Below are positions 26,605 to 37,503 of a DNA stretch of 64,000 nt, piece after piece. Source of the DNA: Oerskovia paurometabola. Its GTDB lineage: Bacteria; Actinomycetota; Actinomycetes; Actinomycetales; Cellulomonadaceae. The DNA is taken from NCBI RefSeq assembly GCF_016907365.1, contig NZ_JAFBBV010000001.1, positions 2,976,001 to 3,040,000 on the forward strand. Reading direction: 5' to 3'. Numbering within the stretch: the first letter of the stretch is position 1; each line of letters starts with the position of its first letter. Under the pieces are notes generated by a model that was given only the letters and a program-made list of their open reading frames with translations, was not told where the DNA came from and ran no database searches. Made by a program: the position numbers and the translations under genes.

Positions 26605-27417
26605 TCAGGTGTGGAGCGCGGGCTCCTCGTCGAGCGCGACGGCGGCCTTCCAGTCGGCCTTCTCGGCGCGCCACCCCTCTTCGGTGCGCCCGCGACGCCA
26701 GTAGCCGGACGCGGAGAGCGCCGTGACGGGCACGCCGCGCTCGAGGCGCAGGTGGCGGCGCAGCGTGCGCACGAACCCGGCGTCGCCGTGCAGGAACACC
26801 TGGGGCTGCCCGGGCAGGAACGTGAGCGCCTCGACGGCCTCGACGAGGACCTCGCCGGGCGCTCGGTCCGGGTGGGCGTCCCGGTGGACCCAGCGCAGGT
26901 CGAGGTCCCCGGGCGACGTGAGGGTCTGCTCCTCCGCTGCCGAGGCGACCTCGACGACCGCGAGGACGGGTGCGCCGTCGGGCACGGCCTCGAGGGCCGC
27001 CGCGATGGCGGGCAGGGCGCTCTCGTCGCCCACGAGCAGGTGCCAGTCGTAGCCGCCCGACGGCGCGTAGTCGCCACCGGGGCCGTAGAAGGACATCGTG
27101 TCACCGGGCCGGGCGGCGGACGCCCAGGGGCCCGCGAGGCCCTCGTCGCCGTGCGCGACGAAGTCGATGGCCAGCTCGTGCGCCGCGGGGTCCCACGAGC
27201 GGATCGTGTAGGTGCGCATCGGGACGCGTCCCTCGGGGCCGGCCGCGGCCGGGAAGAGCAGCTTGACGTAGCGGTCGGTGTGCGGGCCGGGGTCGAAGCC
27301 GTCGAGCCCCTCTCCCCCGAGGACCACACGGATCATGTGCGGCGTGAGGCGCTCGGTGCGCACGACCACGGCGTGGGTCGCGACGCGCTCGGGCTTGCGG
27401 GGGGCAGGGTCGGTCAT
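26605..27417 (-). CDS. Siderophore-interacting protein (ferric-siderophore reductase, ViuB family)
   Basis: A 270-residue FAD/NAD(P)H reductase of the SIP family. The FAD-binding barrel carries MRTYTIRSWD and ELAIDFVAHG; the C-terminal NADPH half has HLLVGDESALPAIAAALEA and the Trp-Arg-rich end GYWRRGRTEEGWR. It releases iron from imported ferric siderophores by reduction in the cytoplasm. The ATG has GGAGG upstream, and an iron box lies 39 bases before it, so it is very likely iron-repressed along with efeUOB. No siderophore synthesis or uptake genes are next to it. Confidence 0.92.
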   Translation of the reverse strand: MTDPAPRKPERVATHAVVVRTERLTPHMIRVVLGGEGLDGFDPGPHTDRYVKLLFPAAAGPEGRVPMRTYTIRSWDPAAHELAIDFVAHGDEGLAGPWASAARPGDTMSFYGPGGDYAPSGGYDWHLLVGDESALPAIAAALEAVPDGAPVLAVVEVASAAEEQTLTSPGDLDLRWVHRDAHPDRAPGEVLVEAVEALTFLPGQPQVFLHGDAGFVRTLRRHLRLERGVPVTALSASGYWRRGRTEEGWRAEKADWKAAVALDEEPALHT

Positions 27418-27455
27418 ACGGTCCTCCAGGGTGCGCTCCGCCCGCGATGACGAAG

Positions 27456-27474
27456 TGAGGCTAGCCTAACCCCG
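27456..27474 (-). promoter_or_regulatory. DtxR/IdeR-like iron box upstream of the siderophore-interacting protein gene
   Basis: The core AGGCTAGCCTAACC matches the actinobacterial iron box at all but one position (about 15 of 19 over the whole site). It lies between the deoC terminator and the start codon. Confidence 0.78.
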
Positions 27475-27481
27475 GATGCAC

Positions 27482-27519
27482 CGAGGGGTGACCGCCCGTC
27501 CAGGCTCGGCCACCCCTCG
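27482..27519 (-). terminator. Terminator hairpin of the add-deoC operon
   Basis: A 9-bp perfect stem (27482-27490 with 27511-27519), partly extended inside, lies 16 bases after the deoC stop and before the iron box of the next gene. Confidence 0.65.
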
Positions 27520-27534
27520 ATCCGTGAGAACAGG

Positions 27535-28242
27535 TCAGTAACCCCCTGCGCCGCCCTCGGCCGGCTCGACCCCGTCGAAGCCTGCGAGCACCGCGGCGGT
27601 GCCCGACAGGCCCAGGCGCGTCGCACCGTGCTCGATCATGGCGAGCGCGTCGGCGAGCGTCCGCACGCCCCCCGAGGCCTTGACCCCGAGGCGTCCGCCG
27701 ACCGTCTCGGCCATGATGGACACCGCGTGCGTCGAGGCGCCGCCGGCCGGGTGGAAGCCCGTGGAGGTCTTGACGAAGTCGGCACCGGCGGCCTCCGAGG
27801 CGCGGCACGCCTCGACGATCTCGTGGTCCGTCAGCGCGGCGGACTCGATGATGACCTTGAGGACCTTGGGGGCAGGGACTGCGGCTCGGACGGCCGCGAT
27901 GTCGGACTGGACGTACGCCCAGTCGCCTGCCTTGGCCGCACCCAGGTCGATGACCATGTCGACCTCGTCCGCGCCGTCGGCGATCGAGCGGGCCGCCTCG
28001 GCGGCCTTGACCTCGCTGTGGTGCGTCCCGGACGGGAACCCGCACACGGTCGCGATCTTCAGGCCCTTGCCGTCGAGCGGCAGGACCGAGGGCGAGACGC
28101 ACACCGAGTAGACGCCGAGCGCGACGCCCTCGTCGACGAGCGCCTCGAAGTCCGCGCGGGTGGCCTCGGGCTTGAGCAGGGTGTGGTCGACGAACTGCGC
28201 GAGGGCCGCGCGGTCCAGCGGGGACGTGCCGGGGGTGCTCAC
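27535..28242 (-). CDS. deoC: Deoxyribose-phosphate aldolase
   Basis: A 235-residue class I aldolase. The Schiff-base lysine is Lys158 ([10 protein letters not shown]) and the second catalytic lysine Lys188 ([10 protein letters not shown]). It splits 2-deoxyribose-5-phosphate into acetaldehyde and glyceraldehyde-3-phosphate, the last step of deoxynucleoside breakdown. The GTG start overlaps the add stop by four bases. The frame continues upstream inside add, but the aldolase fold begins here. It completes the pathway begun by DeoA, PNP and Cdd encoded within 15 kb. Confidence 0.95.
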   Translation of the reverse strand: MSTPGTSPLDRAALAQFVDHTLLKPEATRADFEALVDEGVALGVYSVCVSPSVLPLDGKGLKIATVCGFPSGTHHSEVKAAEAARSIADGADEVDMVIDLGAAKAGDWAYVQSDIAAVRAAVPAPKVLKVIIESAALTDHEIVEACRASEAAGADFVKTSTGFHPAGGASTHAVSIMAETVGGRLGVKASGGVRTLADALAMIEHGATRLGLSGTAAVLAGFDGVEPAEGGAGGY

Positions 28243-29354
28243 AGCTGTGCTCCTTGGATCTCCTGGTAACCGGGAAGGATGACGTCGTCGATGAGCGCGC
28301 GCCGCTCGTCGTGGTGGATGAAGGCGCTCCACGCGGCCGTGGCCGTGACGTCGTAGAGGTCCTCGAGCGTCCAGCCGGCCTGCTCGACGAGCAGCGTCAT
28401 CTCGTGGGTCATGGACGTGCCCGACATGAGGCGGTTGTCCGTGTTGAGCGTGACCGCGAAGTCGAGCTCCTTGAGCCGCGTGATGGGGTGCGCCGCGATC
28501 GAGGTCGCCGCCGCACCGGTCTGCAGGTTCGAGACGGGGCACAGCTCGAGCGGGATCTGGTGGTCGCGGACCCAGTGGGCGAGCTGCCCCAGGGCCGCGG
28601 TGCCGTGGTGCTCGTCGAACGAGATGTCCTCGATGAGGCGCACACCGTGCCCGACGCGCGAGGCCTGGCCCAGGTGGACGGCCTCGGCGATCGACGAGAC
28701 GCCCGAGGCCTCGCCCGCGTGGATCGTCACGGGGAAGTTCTGGTCCGCGAGGTACTGCCACACGCCCGGGAAGCGCGAGGGCGGGAAGCCGTCCTCGGCG
28801 CCCGCGATGTCGAACCCGACGACGCCGTTGCCCCGGTTGGCCACGGCGAGCTCGGCGATCTCCTGCCAGCGGTCGGCGTGCCGCATTGCGGTCACGAGCT
28901 GGCCGACACGGATCGTGCGACCCTGCGCCGCCACGAGGGCGACGCCCTCCTCGAGCCCGGCCTGGACCGCGTCGACCGTGTCCTGCAGGCTCAGGCCGGC
29001 GCGCAGGTGCTGCTCGGGGGCCCACCGCTGCTCGGCGTACACGACGCCGTCGGCGGCGAGGTCCAGGACGGACTCGCGCGCGACCCGCACGAGCGCGTCG
29101 CGCGTCTGCATCACGGCGATCGTGTGGTCGAAGGTCTCGAGGTAGCGCACGAGCGAGCCCGAGTCGGCCGACTCGACGAACCAGGCGCCCAGCGCGTCGG
29201 CGTCGGTCGCGGGCAGGTCGTGCCCGATCTCGGCGGCGAGCTCGATGATCGTCTGGGGCCGAAGCCCACCGTCGAGGTGGTCGTGCAGGACGACCTTGGG
29301 GAGCGCGGCGATCGCCGCGACGGTCTCGCTCACGGAGGAGGGTGTGGAGGTCAT
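28239..29354 (-). CDS. add: Adenosine deaminase
   Basis: A 371-residue metal-dependent deaminase. Zinc ligands His24 and His26 (LHDHLDGG), His in TIHAGE, and Asp in LNTDNR are present, together with the catalytic Glu of HAGE and the GHGVRL motif. It converts (deoxy)adenosine to (deoxy)inosine, the substrate of PNP. A TAGCGT element six bases before the ATG indicates a leaderless transcript. First gene of a two-gene operon with deoC. Confidence 0.94.
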   Translation of the reverse strand: MTSTPSSVSETVAAIAALPKVVLHDHLDGGLRPQTIIELAAEIGHDLPATDADALGAWFVESADSGSLVRYLETFDHTIAVMQTRDALVRVARESVLDLAADGVVYAEQRWAPEQHLRAGLSLQDTVDAVQAGLEEGVALVAAQGRTIRVGQLVTAMRHADRWQEIAELAVANRGNGVVGFDIAGAEDGFPPSRFPGVWQYLADQNFPVTIHAGEASGVSSIAEAVHLGQASRVGHGVRLIEDISFDEHHGTAALGQLAHWVRDHQIPLELCPVSNLQTGAAATSIAAHPITRLKELDFAVTLNTDNRLMSGTSMTHEMTLLVEQAGWTLEDLYDVTATAAWSAFIHHDERRALIDDVILPGYQEIQGAQL

Positions 29355-29360
29355 GGGCTC

Positions 29361-29366
29361 ACGCTA
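29361..29366 (-). promoter_or_regulatory. Leaderless -10 element of add (TAGCGT)
   Basis: TAGCGT, six bases, then ATG 29354. Confidence 0.65.
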
Positions 29367-29409
29367 CCGGGCGCGGGGCGGGCGCACGCGACAACGGCCC
29401 GGTCCCAGG

Positions 29410-29431
29410 TCACGGGTGCATCACGGGTGCG
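29410..29431. repeat. Two tandem 11-bp repeats upstream of add
   Basis: TCACGGGTGCA followed by TCACGGGTGCG, then a partial third unit TCACG. The repeats lie 44 bases upstream of the add -10 element. One unit per helical turn suits a protein binding site, but short length makes chance possible. Confidence 0.4.
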
Positions 29432-29454
29432 TCACGCCGGGCTCCTGCCTGCCT

Positions 29455-29703
29455 TCACTCCCCGTCGGCGTCCGCGTCCTCGCCGAGGGGCACCACGGAC
29501 GCCTGCTCGACGACGTCGGCCTCGTCCGCCGCGCCGTCGAGGTCGGGGCGCGGCGTCCGGGGGCTGTAGTCCTCCACGTCGTCCGTGTCGCCAGGGGCGT
29601 CCGGGGGCGTCAGCTCCTCCTCGACCAGGTTCTTCGGGGCGTCGTCGTCGGGCGTGACCAGGCCTGCGTCCCGCCAGGAATCGGTACCGGGGACCGTGCT
29701 CAT
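29455..29703 (-). CDS. Small acidic protein of unknown function
   Basis: An 82-residue, very acidic protein, rich in Asp, Glu, Pro and Ala, with no hydrophobic segment and no recognisable domain; probably disordered. The ATG has a good ribosome binding site (AGGAG, eight bases upstream), so the gene looks real and not a shadow. It follows the papain-like protein gene by 28 bases on the same strand and is likely co-transcribed with it. Confidence 0.65.
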   Translation of the reverse strand: MSTVPGTDSWRDAGLVTPDDDAPKNLVEEELTPPDAPGDTDDVEDYSPRTPRPDLDGAADEADVVEQASVVPLGEDADADGE

Positions 29704-29731
29704 GGTGAGCTCCTCTCGTCTCTCCCCATCG

Positions 29732-30784
29732 TCACCCGACGCGGCGCGACCCGCCAGCCCGTCCGGCGGGCAGGACGGCCCAGGTGACGTGCGACCACCC
29801 ACCGAGCGCGCGTCGCACGCCCTTGCCGGGCTCGCCGTCCTCACCGACCCCCGCGAGCAGGTCCGCGACACGCAGCCGGTGCAGCGTCCCGGAGGACGGT
29901 TCGTAGACCGCGCACCAGCGTCCGCCGAACGCCGAGGCGGCGTCCTCCTGCGGGCCGCTCACGCCCGCGAGCAGCACGACGTGACGCGGCACGGCGGTCG
30001 ACCACCCCGTCCCGACGTCCCCGCCCGTGTACAGCGGCACGGGCACGCCGGCGGCGGCCGAGCGCAGCGCGCTCGCGAGCACGGGGTCGCGCTCGCCGTC
30101 GCCGACGATCCGGTGGGCGTAGCGGACGTCGGCGTAGCGGGCGTCGCGCGCGGCGGTCCAGGGCGGCGTGCCGAGCGCCCCCGGCCAGGGCAGGGGGCCG
30201 AGCGCGGCGTGCGTCGTGCGGGCCTTCAGGACGCGCTGGAGCGCCGCGAACCGGCCCGACGACGTCTCGAGCTCTCTGGCGGTCGCGCCGCCCTGGCCCT
30301 CGCTCACCACGTGCGTCGACGCCCCCTGCGAGACGTCCGTGCCCGCGACGAGCCACAGCGCCACCACGGGGTCGCCCGCTGCTGCGAGGACCGCGAGCAC
30401 CGCCGAGCCGCACGTCGTCTGGTCGACCTGGACCGCGCGGGCGCTGCCCAGCACGAGCGGCTCGCCGAAGCGGGCGTCGGGCCCTGCAGGGGGCGAGGCC
30501 GGTCCCCCCGCCACCTCCCCGTGCGCCGGGTCGGGCGCGGCCCGACGCAGCGGGTCGAGCACGTGCGCCCGCTCCCACGGGCGCAGCGTCCCGAGCGCGT
30601 CGACCAGGCGGTCGGCGACCTGCTCGGGGTGACCTGCGCGGCGGGCGAGCCGACGGACCGCGGGTGCGGCACCGTCGGGCCCGGGGGCGCCGTAGCGTCC
30701 CGACGGCGGCGCAGGCGGCAACGGCCCGCGCCCCGCTCCCAGAGCACGCAGGACCCGGGTCAGATGGAGGTCGGCGACGATCAT
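29732..30784 (-). CDS. Possible papain-like (C39-type) cysteine peptidase or related protein
   Basis: A 350-residue protein without signal peptide. Residues near 125 read VQVDQTTCGSAVLAVLAAAG, a Gln-x-Cys-Gly pattern at the start of a helix as in C39-like peptidases; later PRHVVLLAGV could give the His and VYEPSSG the third residue. The 120 N-terminal residues are Pro/Ala/Arg-rich and match nothing I know. If real, the triad would make it a cytoplasmic cysteine peptidase or transglutaminase-like enzyme. The assignment rests on these motifs only. CAGGCT six bases before the ATG indicates its own promoter. Confidence 0.6.
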   Translation of the reverse strand: MIVADLHLTRVLRALGAGRGPLPPAPPSGRYGAPGPDGAAPAVRRLARRAGHPEQVADRLVDALGTLRPWERAHVLDPLRRAAPDPAHGEVAGGPASPPAGPDARFGEPLVLGSARAVQVDQTTCGSAVLAVLAAAGDPVVALWLVAGTDVSQGASTHVVSEGQGGATARELETSSGRFAALQRVLKARTTHAALGPLPWPGALGTPPWTAARDARYADVRYAHRIVGDGERDPVLASALRSAAAGVPVPLYTGGDVGTGWSTAVPRHVVLLAGVSGPQEDAASAFGGRWCAVYEPSSGTLHRLRVADLLAGVGEDGEPGKGVRRALGGWSHVTWAVLPAGRAGGSRRVG

Positions 30785-30790
30785 GCCGAC

Positions 30791-30796
30791 AGCCTG
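30791..30796 (-). promoter_or_regulatory. Leaderless -10 element of the papain-like protein gene (CAGGCT)
   Basis: CAGGCT, six bases, then ATG 30784. Confidence 0.45.
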
Positions 30797-30827
30797 CCAT
30801 CCCCTCCGGTCCACCGACGACCCGCTC

Positions 30828-31142
30828 TCACAGCAGGCTCACGACCGCGCTCGCCGCACCGAGGAACCCGAGGACGCCCACGAGCGTCGCGACCCGCACG
30901 AGGAATCCCCAGGAGCGCAACCGACCGTCCTTGGGCAGGCCGCCCGACGGAGGCCGCAGGACGGCGGGCACCAGGGTCGTGACCGCGAGGGCGCCCGCGA
31001 GCACGGACAGGACGGGCTGCCCCACCCGCAGGTTCACCGCGGCCAGCAGGACCGACCCGATCACGACGCCGAGGACCGTGCGCTGCCACGCGAGGGCGGT
31101 GCGCTCGGGCTGCAGGCCGGGGTCGCGGGCCGCGGAGGTCAC
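30828..31142 (-). CDS. DUF202 membrane protein, second copy
   Basis: A 104-residue protein with the DUF202 start signature LQPERTALAWQRTVLG, followed by about three membrane helices. The GTG start overlaps the stop of the first DUF202 gene by four bases, the usual arrangement of YidH/YidG-like pairs. Function unknown. It ends the operon that begins with the nucleoside transporter. Confidence 0.85.
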   Translation of the reverse strand: MTSAARDPGLQPERTALAWQRTVLGVVIGSVLLAAVNLRVGQPVLSVLAGALAVTTLVPAVLRPPSGGLPKDGRLRSWGFLVRVATLVGVLGFLGAASAVVSLL

Positions 31143-31576
31143 GTCCGCCAGACCTCGGTGACCGCGTACCCGGCCACGAGCAGCGCGAGGACGAGCACGC
31201 CCGCGACGAGCACGGGCAGCCCCGTCGGCGCGGGCAGCGGTTCGCCGCGGCGCATGGCCCGTTCGTTGCGTCGCCACGCGAGCAGCGCATAGGCCGCGAA
31301 GCCCGCCCCCGCGAGGCATGCGACCGCCGCGATCACGTCGACGAAGCCCGACATGCTCGCGAGCGACGCGAACGACGTGAGCGCGACACCGCCCGCGACG
31401 AGACCGAGCCCCGTCCGCACCCAGGCCAGCGCGGTGCGCTCGTTGGCCAGGCTGAAGCGGATGTCGGGCTCCTCCCCCACGCCGTACACCGAGCGCGGGC
31501 GACGGTCGTCGGGCGGGGGCGCCCCCGGGCCACGCGTCGCCGCGTCGTCCGAGGGCTCCCCCGCCTGCGCCGTCAT
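31139..31576 (-). CDS. DUF202 (YidH-like) membrane protein, first copy
   Basis: A 145-residue protein: a Pro/Asp-rich cytoplasmic head, then the DUF202 signature FSLANERTALAWVRTGLGL and three helices (about 55-145). It resembles E. coli YidH, an inner membrane protein of unknown function. It starts one base after the deoA stop and is coupled to the second DUF202 gene. Whether it has a role with the nucleoside genes or is carried along is unknown. Confidence 0.87.
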   Translation of the reverse strand: MTAQAGEPSDDAATRGPGAPPPDDRRPRSVYGVGEEPDIRFSLANERTALAWVRTGLGLVAGGVALTSFASLASMSGFVDVIAAVACLAGAGFAAYALLAWRRNERAMRRGEPLPAPTGLPVLVAGVLVLALLVAGYAVTEVWRT

Positions 31577-31577
31577 C

Positions 31578-32924
31578 TCAGCTCAGGCGGTCGAGGATCA
31601 GGGCCGGGGTCTCGACGACCGTGCCCGGGTCCGCGACGCCCCACGCCCCGTCGAGGGCCTCGACCGCGCGGTCGAAACGCTCGGGGGTGTCGGTGTGCAG
31701 GGTCAGCAGGTGCTGGCCCTTGGTCACGACGTCGCCCGGCTTGGCGTGGATCTCGACACCGGCCCCCGCCTGCACGGGGTCCTCCTTGCGGGCCCGGCCC
31801 GCCCCCAGGCGCCAGGCCGCGACCCCGACGCCGAACGCGTCGAGGTGCGAGAGCACGCCGTCGCGGTCCGCGACCACGTGCTCCTTCTCGCGTGCCACGG
31901 GCAGCGGCGCACGGGCGTCGCCGCCCTGCTCCGCGATCATCTCGCGCCACTTGTCCATGGCCCGGCCGTTGGACAGCGCGTGCCGGACCTCCTCCTCCGG
32001 GACGGGCTTGCCAGCGGCGGAGAGCATCTCGACCGCGAGCGCGACCGTGAGGTCCACGACGTCGCGCGGGCCACCGCCCGAGAGCACCTCGAGGGTCTCG
32101 CGGACCTCGAGCGCGTTGCCCGCCGTCAGGCCGAGCGGCGTCGACATGTCGGTCAGGAGCGCGACCGTGCGCACGCCCGCGTCGGTGCCCAGGTCCACCA
32201 TGGTGCGCGCGAGCTCGCGCGCCTGGTCGAGATCCTTCATGAACGCCCCGGAACCCACCTTGACGTCCAGGACCAGCGCGCCCGTGCCCTCGGCGATCTT
32301 CTTGCTCATGATCGACGACGCGATGAGCGGGATCGCCTCGACCGTGGCCGTGACGTCGCGCAGCGCGTAGAGCTTGCGGTCCGCGGGCGCCAGCCCGGAG
32401 CCCGCCTGGCAGATGACCGCACCCACGTGCTCGAGCTGGTGCATCATCTGCTCGTTGGTCAGCGCAGCACGCCAGCCCGGGATCGACTCGAGCTTGTCGA
32501 GCGTGCCTCCCGTGTGCCCCAGGCCGCGCCCCGAGAGCTGCGGCACGGCCACGCCGAAGACCGCGACGAGCGGGGCGAGCGGCAGCGTGATCTTGTCGCC
32601 CACGCCACCGGTCGAGTGCTTGTCCGCGGTGGGCCGGGAGAGCTCCGAGAAGTTCATGCGCTCGCCCGAGGCGATCATCGCGGCCGTCCACCGGCCGATC
32701 TCCGTGCGGTCCATGCCGTTGAGCAGGATCGCCATGTTGAGGGCAGCCATCTGCTCCTCGGCCACGACGCCACGGGTGTAGGCGTCGATGACCCAGTCGA
32801 TCTGCTCGGCGGACAGCCGGCCCTTGTCCCGCTTGGTGCGGATGACGTCGACCGCGTCGAACGACTCGGTCGCCTTGTCGGGCAGCGCGCCGGAGGCGCC
32901 CGCCGGGATGCTCTTCGTGCTCAT
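31578..32924 (-). CDS. deoA: Thymidine (pyrimidine-nucleoside) phosphorylase
   Basis: A 448-residue phosphorylase of the DeoA/Pdp family: TADKHSTGGVGDKITLPLAP binds phosphate, SGRGLGHTGGTLDKLESIPG is the family signature, and the C-terminal PYNP domain holds the GDVVTKGQHLLTLHT loop. It converts thymidine, deoxyuridine and perhaps uridine to base and sugar-1-phosphate. ATG 32924 overlaps the cdd stop by four bases, so Cdd (making deoxyuridine) and DeoA are made together. The frame is open further upstream without similarity. Confidence 0.94.
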   Translation of the reverse strand: MSTKSIPAGASGALPDKATESFDAVDVIRTKRDKGRLSAEQIDWVIDAYTRGVVAEEQMAALNMAILLNGMDRTEIGRWTAAMIASGERMNFSELSRPTADKHSTGGVGDKITLPLAPLVAVFGVAVPQLSGRGLGHTGGTLDKLESIPGWRAALTNEQMMHQLEHVGAVICQAGSGLAPADRKLYALRDVTATVEAIPLIASSIMSKKIAEGTGALVLDVKVGSGAFMKDLDQARELARTMVDLGTDAGVRTVALLTDMSTPLGLTAGNALEVRETLEVLSGGGPRDVVDLTVALAVEMLSAAGKPVPEEEVRHALSNGRAMDKWREMIAEQGGDARAPLPVAREKEHVVADRDGVLSHLDAFGVGVAAWRLGAGRARKEDPVQAGAGVEIHAKPGDVVTKGQHLLTLHTDTPERFDRAVEALDGAWGVADPGTVVETPALILDRLS

Positions 32925-33352
32925 GCTCGCTCCACCAGATCCTCGGGCCCGAAAGCGTCGGGCAGCACTTCGCTCATGGGCTTGATGCCACGGGTCGTCT
33001 CGACGAGCAGCGTGGGACCGCCGTGCTCCCACAGGAGCTGGCGGCACCGCCCGCACGGCATGAGCGTGTTGCCATGACCGTCGACGCACGCGAACGCCAC
33101 CAGGCGACCGCCCCCGCTCCCGATCAGGTCGCTCACGAGCGAGCACTCGGCGCACAGCGTCACGCCGTACGCCGCGTTCTCGATGTTCGCGCCCGTCACC
33201 AGACGGCCGTCGTCGACGAACGCCGCCGCCCCGACCTTGAAGGACGAGTACGGCGCGTACGCCTTCTGCATGGCGACCCGTGCGGCGTCGCGCAGCGCCG
33301 GCCAGTCGAAGCGGTCGCCCGCGTCGACGGCCGCGCGGTTGCTCTCGCTCAC
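32921..33352 (-). CDS. cdd: Cytidine deaminase
   Basis: A 143-residue tetrameric-type deaminase with zinc ligands Cys67, Cys100 and Cys103 and proton-shuttling Glu69 (CAECS, PCGRC); NIENAAYG binds the ribose. It deaminates cytidine and deoxycytidine to uridine forms for DeoA. The GTG start follows the permease stop by four bases and its own stop overlaps deoA, so it sits in the middle of the uptake and salvage operon. Confidence 0.95.
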   Translation of the reverse strand: MSESNRAAVDAGDRFDWPALRDAARVAMQKAYAPYSSFKVGAAAFVDDGRLVTGANIENAAYGVTLCAECSLVSDLIGSGGGRLVAFACVDGHGNTLMPCGRCRQLLWEHGGPTLLVETTRGIKPMSEVLPDAFGPEDLVERA

Positions 33353-33356
33353 GCCG

Positions 33357-34634
33357 TCACCCCTTCACGTAGGGCTGACCCGCCGCGGCGGGACCACGGA
33401 CGCGGCCGACGAGACCCGCCACGGCGAAGATCGTGACGATGTACGGCAGCATCAGCATGAACTGGTTGGGGATCGGCGTCTCGAGGACACCGAGCACCTG
33501 CTGGAGCTTGTCGGCGAAGCCGAAGAGGAGAGCTGCGCCGAGCGCACCCCACGGGGTCCACCGACCCAGGATCATGGCGGCGAGCGCGATGTACCCCTTG
33601 CCGGCCGTCATCTCCTGGCCGAACGCCCCCACGGAGCCGATCGTGAAGAACGCGCCACCGAGCCCCGCGACCATGGACCCGAGCAGGACGTTGCGCCACC
33701 GCGTGCGGTTGACGTCGATGCCGACCGTGTCGGCCGCCTGCGGGTACTCGCCCACCGAACGGACACGCAGACCCCACTTGGTGCGGAACAGCGCGATGCT
33801 GATCACGATGACCGCGACGTAGAGCAGGTAGACGATGATCGACTGGCGGAACAGCACCGGTCCGACGATCGGGATCTCCGACAGCAGCGGGATCGGCAGC
33901 GTCGGCAGGCGCGGCGGGGTGTTGAGCGTGGCCGCGTCGTTCTTGAGCACCGAGCTGAACAGGAAGCTCGTCAGGCCCACGGCGAACACGTTGAGCACCA
34001 CACCGACGATGATCTGGTTCACGTGGTACTTCACCGTGAACAGCGCGAGCATCGCGCCGATGAGCAGACCCGCGATCGGGGCGGCGACCAGCCCGATGTA
34101 GGCGTTGCCCACGACCGAGGCGAGCACCGCGGCGCCGAAGGCCCCCGTCAGGAGCTGACCCTCGATCGCGATGTTGACCACGCCCGCCCGCTCGTTGAGC
34201 AGGCCGCCGAGGGCGCCGAACGCGAGCGGGACCGCGAGGAGCAGCGACCCCTGGAGAAGGCTCACGATCGAGGTGCTCTTGTCCGCGACGGCCCACACGA
34301 GGAACGTCAGGACCCACAGGACACCGAAGACGGCGACCACCCACCGGCCGACCGGCTGGTCCGCGCGCACCCGGACGTACGCGTAGCCCGCGAGCAGGAG
34401 GCACAGGACCGAGAGCACGATCGCGGTCGCCCTGGTCGGGACGGCGACCGGGTCGAACTGGAGCAGGTCAGCCCCGGTCGAGATGCCGAACGTCGTGACC
34501 GACCCCGCCGGTCCGAGGAGACCGAACAGGACGAACGAGAGGAGCCCGAAGACGCCCAGGGTGATGGGGAGCTTCCAGCTGCGGGCCGCGGTGACGGTAG
34601 CGACCTGGGTAGCAGGTGCAGCCATGGCGGTCAT
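33357..34634 (-). CDS. Nucleoside ABC transporter permease, second subunit
   Basis: A 425-residue permease of the BPD_transp_2 family with about ten helices; GALGGLLNERAGVVNIAIEGQLLTG is the typical motif of the second permease in BMP-type nucleoside importers. ATG 34634 overlaps the stop of the first permease by four bases; the frame runs on upstream inside that gene but does not look like protein. With the other permease, the ATPase and the BMP lipoprotein it forms a complete importer. Confidence 0.93.
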   Translation of the reverse strand: MTAMAAPATQVATVTAARSWKLPITLGVFGLLSFVLFGLLGPAGSVTTFGISTGADLLQFDPVAVPTRATAIVLSVLCLLLAGYAYVRVRADQPVGRWVVAVFGVLWVLTFLVWAVADKSTSIVSLLQGSLLLAVPLAFGALGGLLNERAGVVNIAIEGQLLTGAFGAAVLASVVGNAYIGLVAAPIAGLLIGAMLALFTVKYHVNQIIVGVVLNVFAVGLTSFLFSSVLKNDAATLNTPPRLPTLPIPLLSEIPIVGPVLFRQSIIVYLLYVAVIVISIALFRTKWGLRVRSVGEYPQAADTVGIDVNRTRWRNVLLGSMVAGLGGAFFTIGSVGAFGQEMTAGKGYIALAAMILGRWTPWGALGAALLFGFADKLQQVLGVLETPIPNQFMLMLPYIVTIFAVAGLVGRVRGPAAAGQPYVKG

Positions 34635-35895
34635 GCGCTGACTCCCTTCATGACGACGGGGTTCGGGGCGGGCAGGCGGAAGATCGCCCGCACGAGCGGC
34701 GGCGCCGCGATGAAGAGGACGACGAGCGACTGGATGACCAGGACGATGTTGATCGAGGTCCCGGTCGAGGCCTCCATCGCGCGCCCGCCGACGTTGAGCC
34801 CGGCGTACAGGAGTCCGGCGAAGAAGATGCCCAGCGGCTTGGAACGCCCGAGGAGGGCGACGGTGATCGCGTCGAACCCGATCGAGCCCGCGATGCCGCC
34901 CGTGAGCGCCTTCTCGGTGCCGAGGATCTGCACGGCACCTGCGAGCCCGGCGAGGGCACCGGAGACGACCATGACGAGGACGAAGGACGACGCGACGCCC
35001 ATGCCCGCGGTCCGGGCGGCCTGCTGGTTCGAGCCCACGGCCCGGAAGCGGAAGCCCCAGGTCGAGCGCGTCATGAGCCACCACACGAAGACCGCGGCAA
35101 GGATCGCGACCAGGAAGCCAGCGTTCAGGCGGAACTGGTCACCGAGGAGCAGCGGGAGCTGCGCGGTGTCCTTGACCCCGGGGCTCTTGGGCTGGTTCGA
35201 CCCGGGCCGGGTGAAGGCGCTCGTCGTGAGGAACCACGCCACGAGGTAGAGCGCGACGTAGTTCAGCATGATCGTCACGATCACCTCGTGCGCACCGGTG
35301 CGTGCCTTGAGGAAGCCCGCGATGCCGGCCCAGAAGCCACCGGCGAGGATGCCGCCCAGCAGGGCGAGCAGCAGGTGCAGCACCGGCGGGAGGTTCCACG
35401 CGAAGCCGACGTAGCCGCCGATCGCGGCCCCCATGATGACCTGGCCCTGGGCGCCGATGTTGAACATCCCCGCGCGGAAGCCGACCGCCACGCCGAGCGC
35501 GGCGATGATCAGCGGGGTCGAGACCGTCATGGTCTCCGTGAGGGAACGGATGCCGCGCGCGAACGTCGGTGCGTCGTAGTTGTACACCGCTCCGCGGAAC
35601 ATGGCGGCGTAGGCCTCGCTCACGGCCGTCCAGGCCGCACCGAAGAAGTCGGCCGGCTTGGCGAAGAGGTAGCTCGCGGCCGCGGTCACGTCGGGGTCGG
35701 TGACGATGATCAGGAGCCCGCCGATGACCAGTGCGAGGACGAACGCCAGGACGGTCACGCCGAACGGTCCGGTCGTGATCTCGCGGAAGGTGGCGGTCCA
35801 GCGAGCGGACTCCGAGCCCTCGGGCTGAGGCTTTGCCGCGCCGGCCGGCTCGGGCGCCGGCTCTCCCGTCGGTGGCGGGGCGGGCTGCTGGTCGG

Positions 35896-35899
<4 letters not shown>
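34631..35899 (-). CDS. Nucleoside ABC transporter permease, first subunit
   Basis: A 422-residue permease. A Pro-rich cytoplasmic head (1-45) is followed by about ten helices; GVAVGFRAGMFNIGAQGQVI is the family motif. A large extracytoplasmic loop lies near residues 65-115. The GTG start overlaps the ATPase stop by four bases. It pairs with the second permease in the BMP-type nucleoside importer. Confidence 0.93.
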
Positions 35900-37449
<1,550 letters not shown>

Positions 37450-37503
37450 GTACGGTCTCCTTCGATGCACAGGCAGCCTTGCCTGCGACGTTAGCCCAAG
37501 ACT

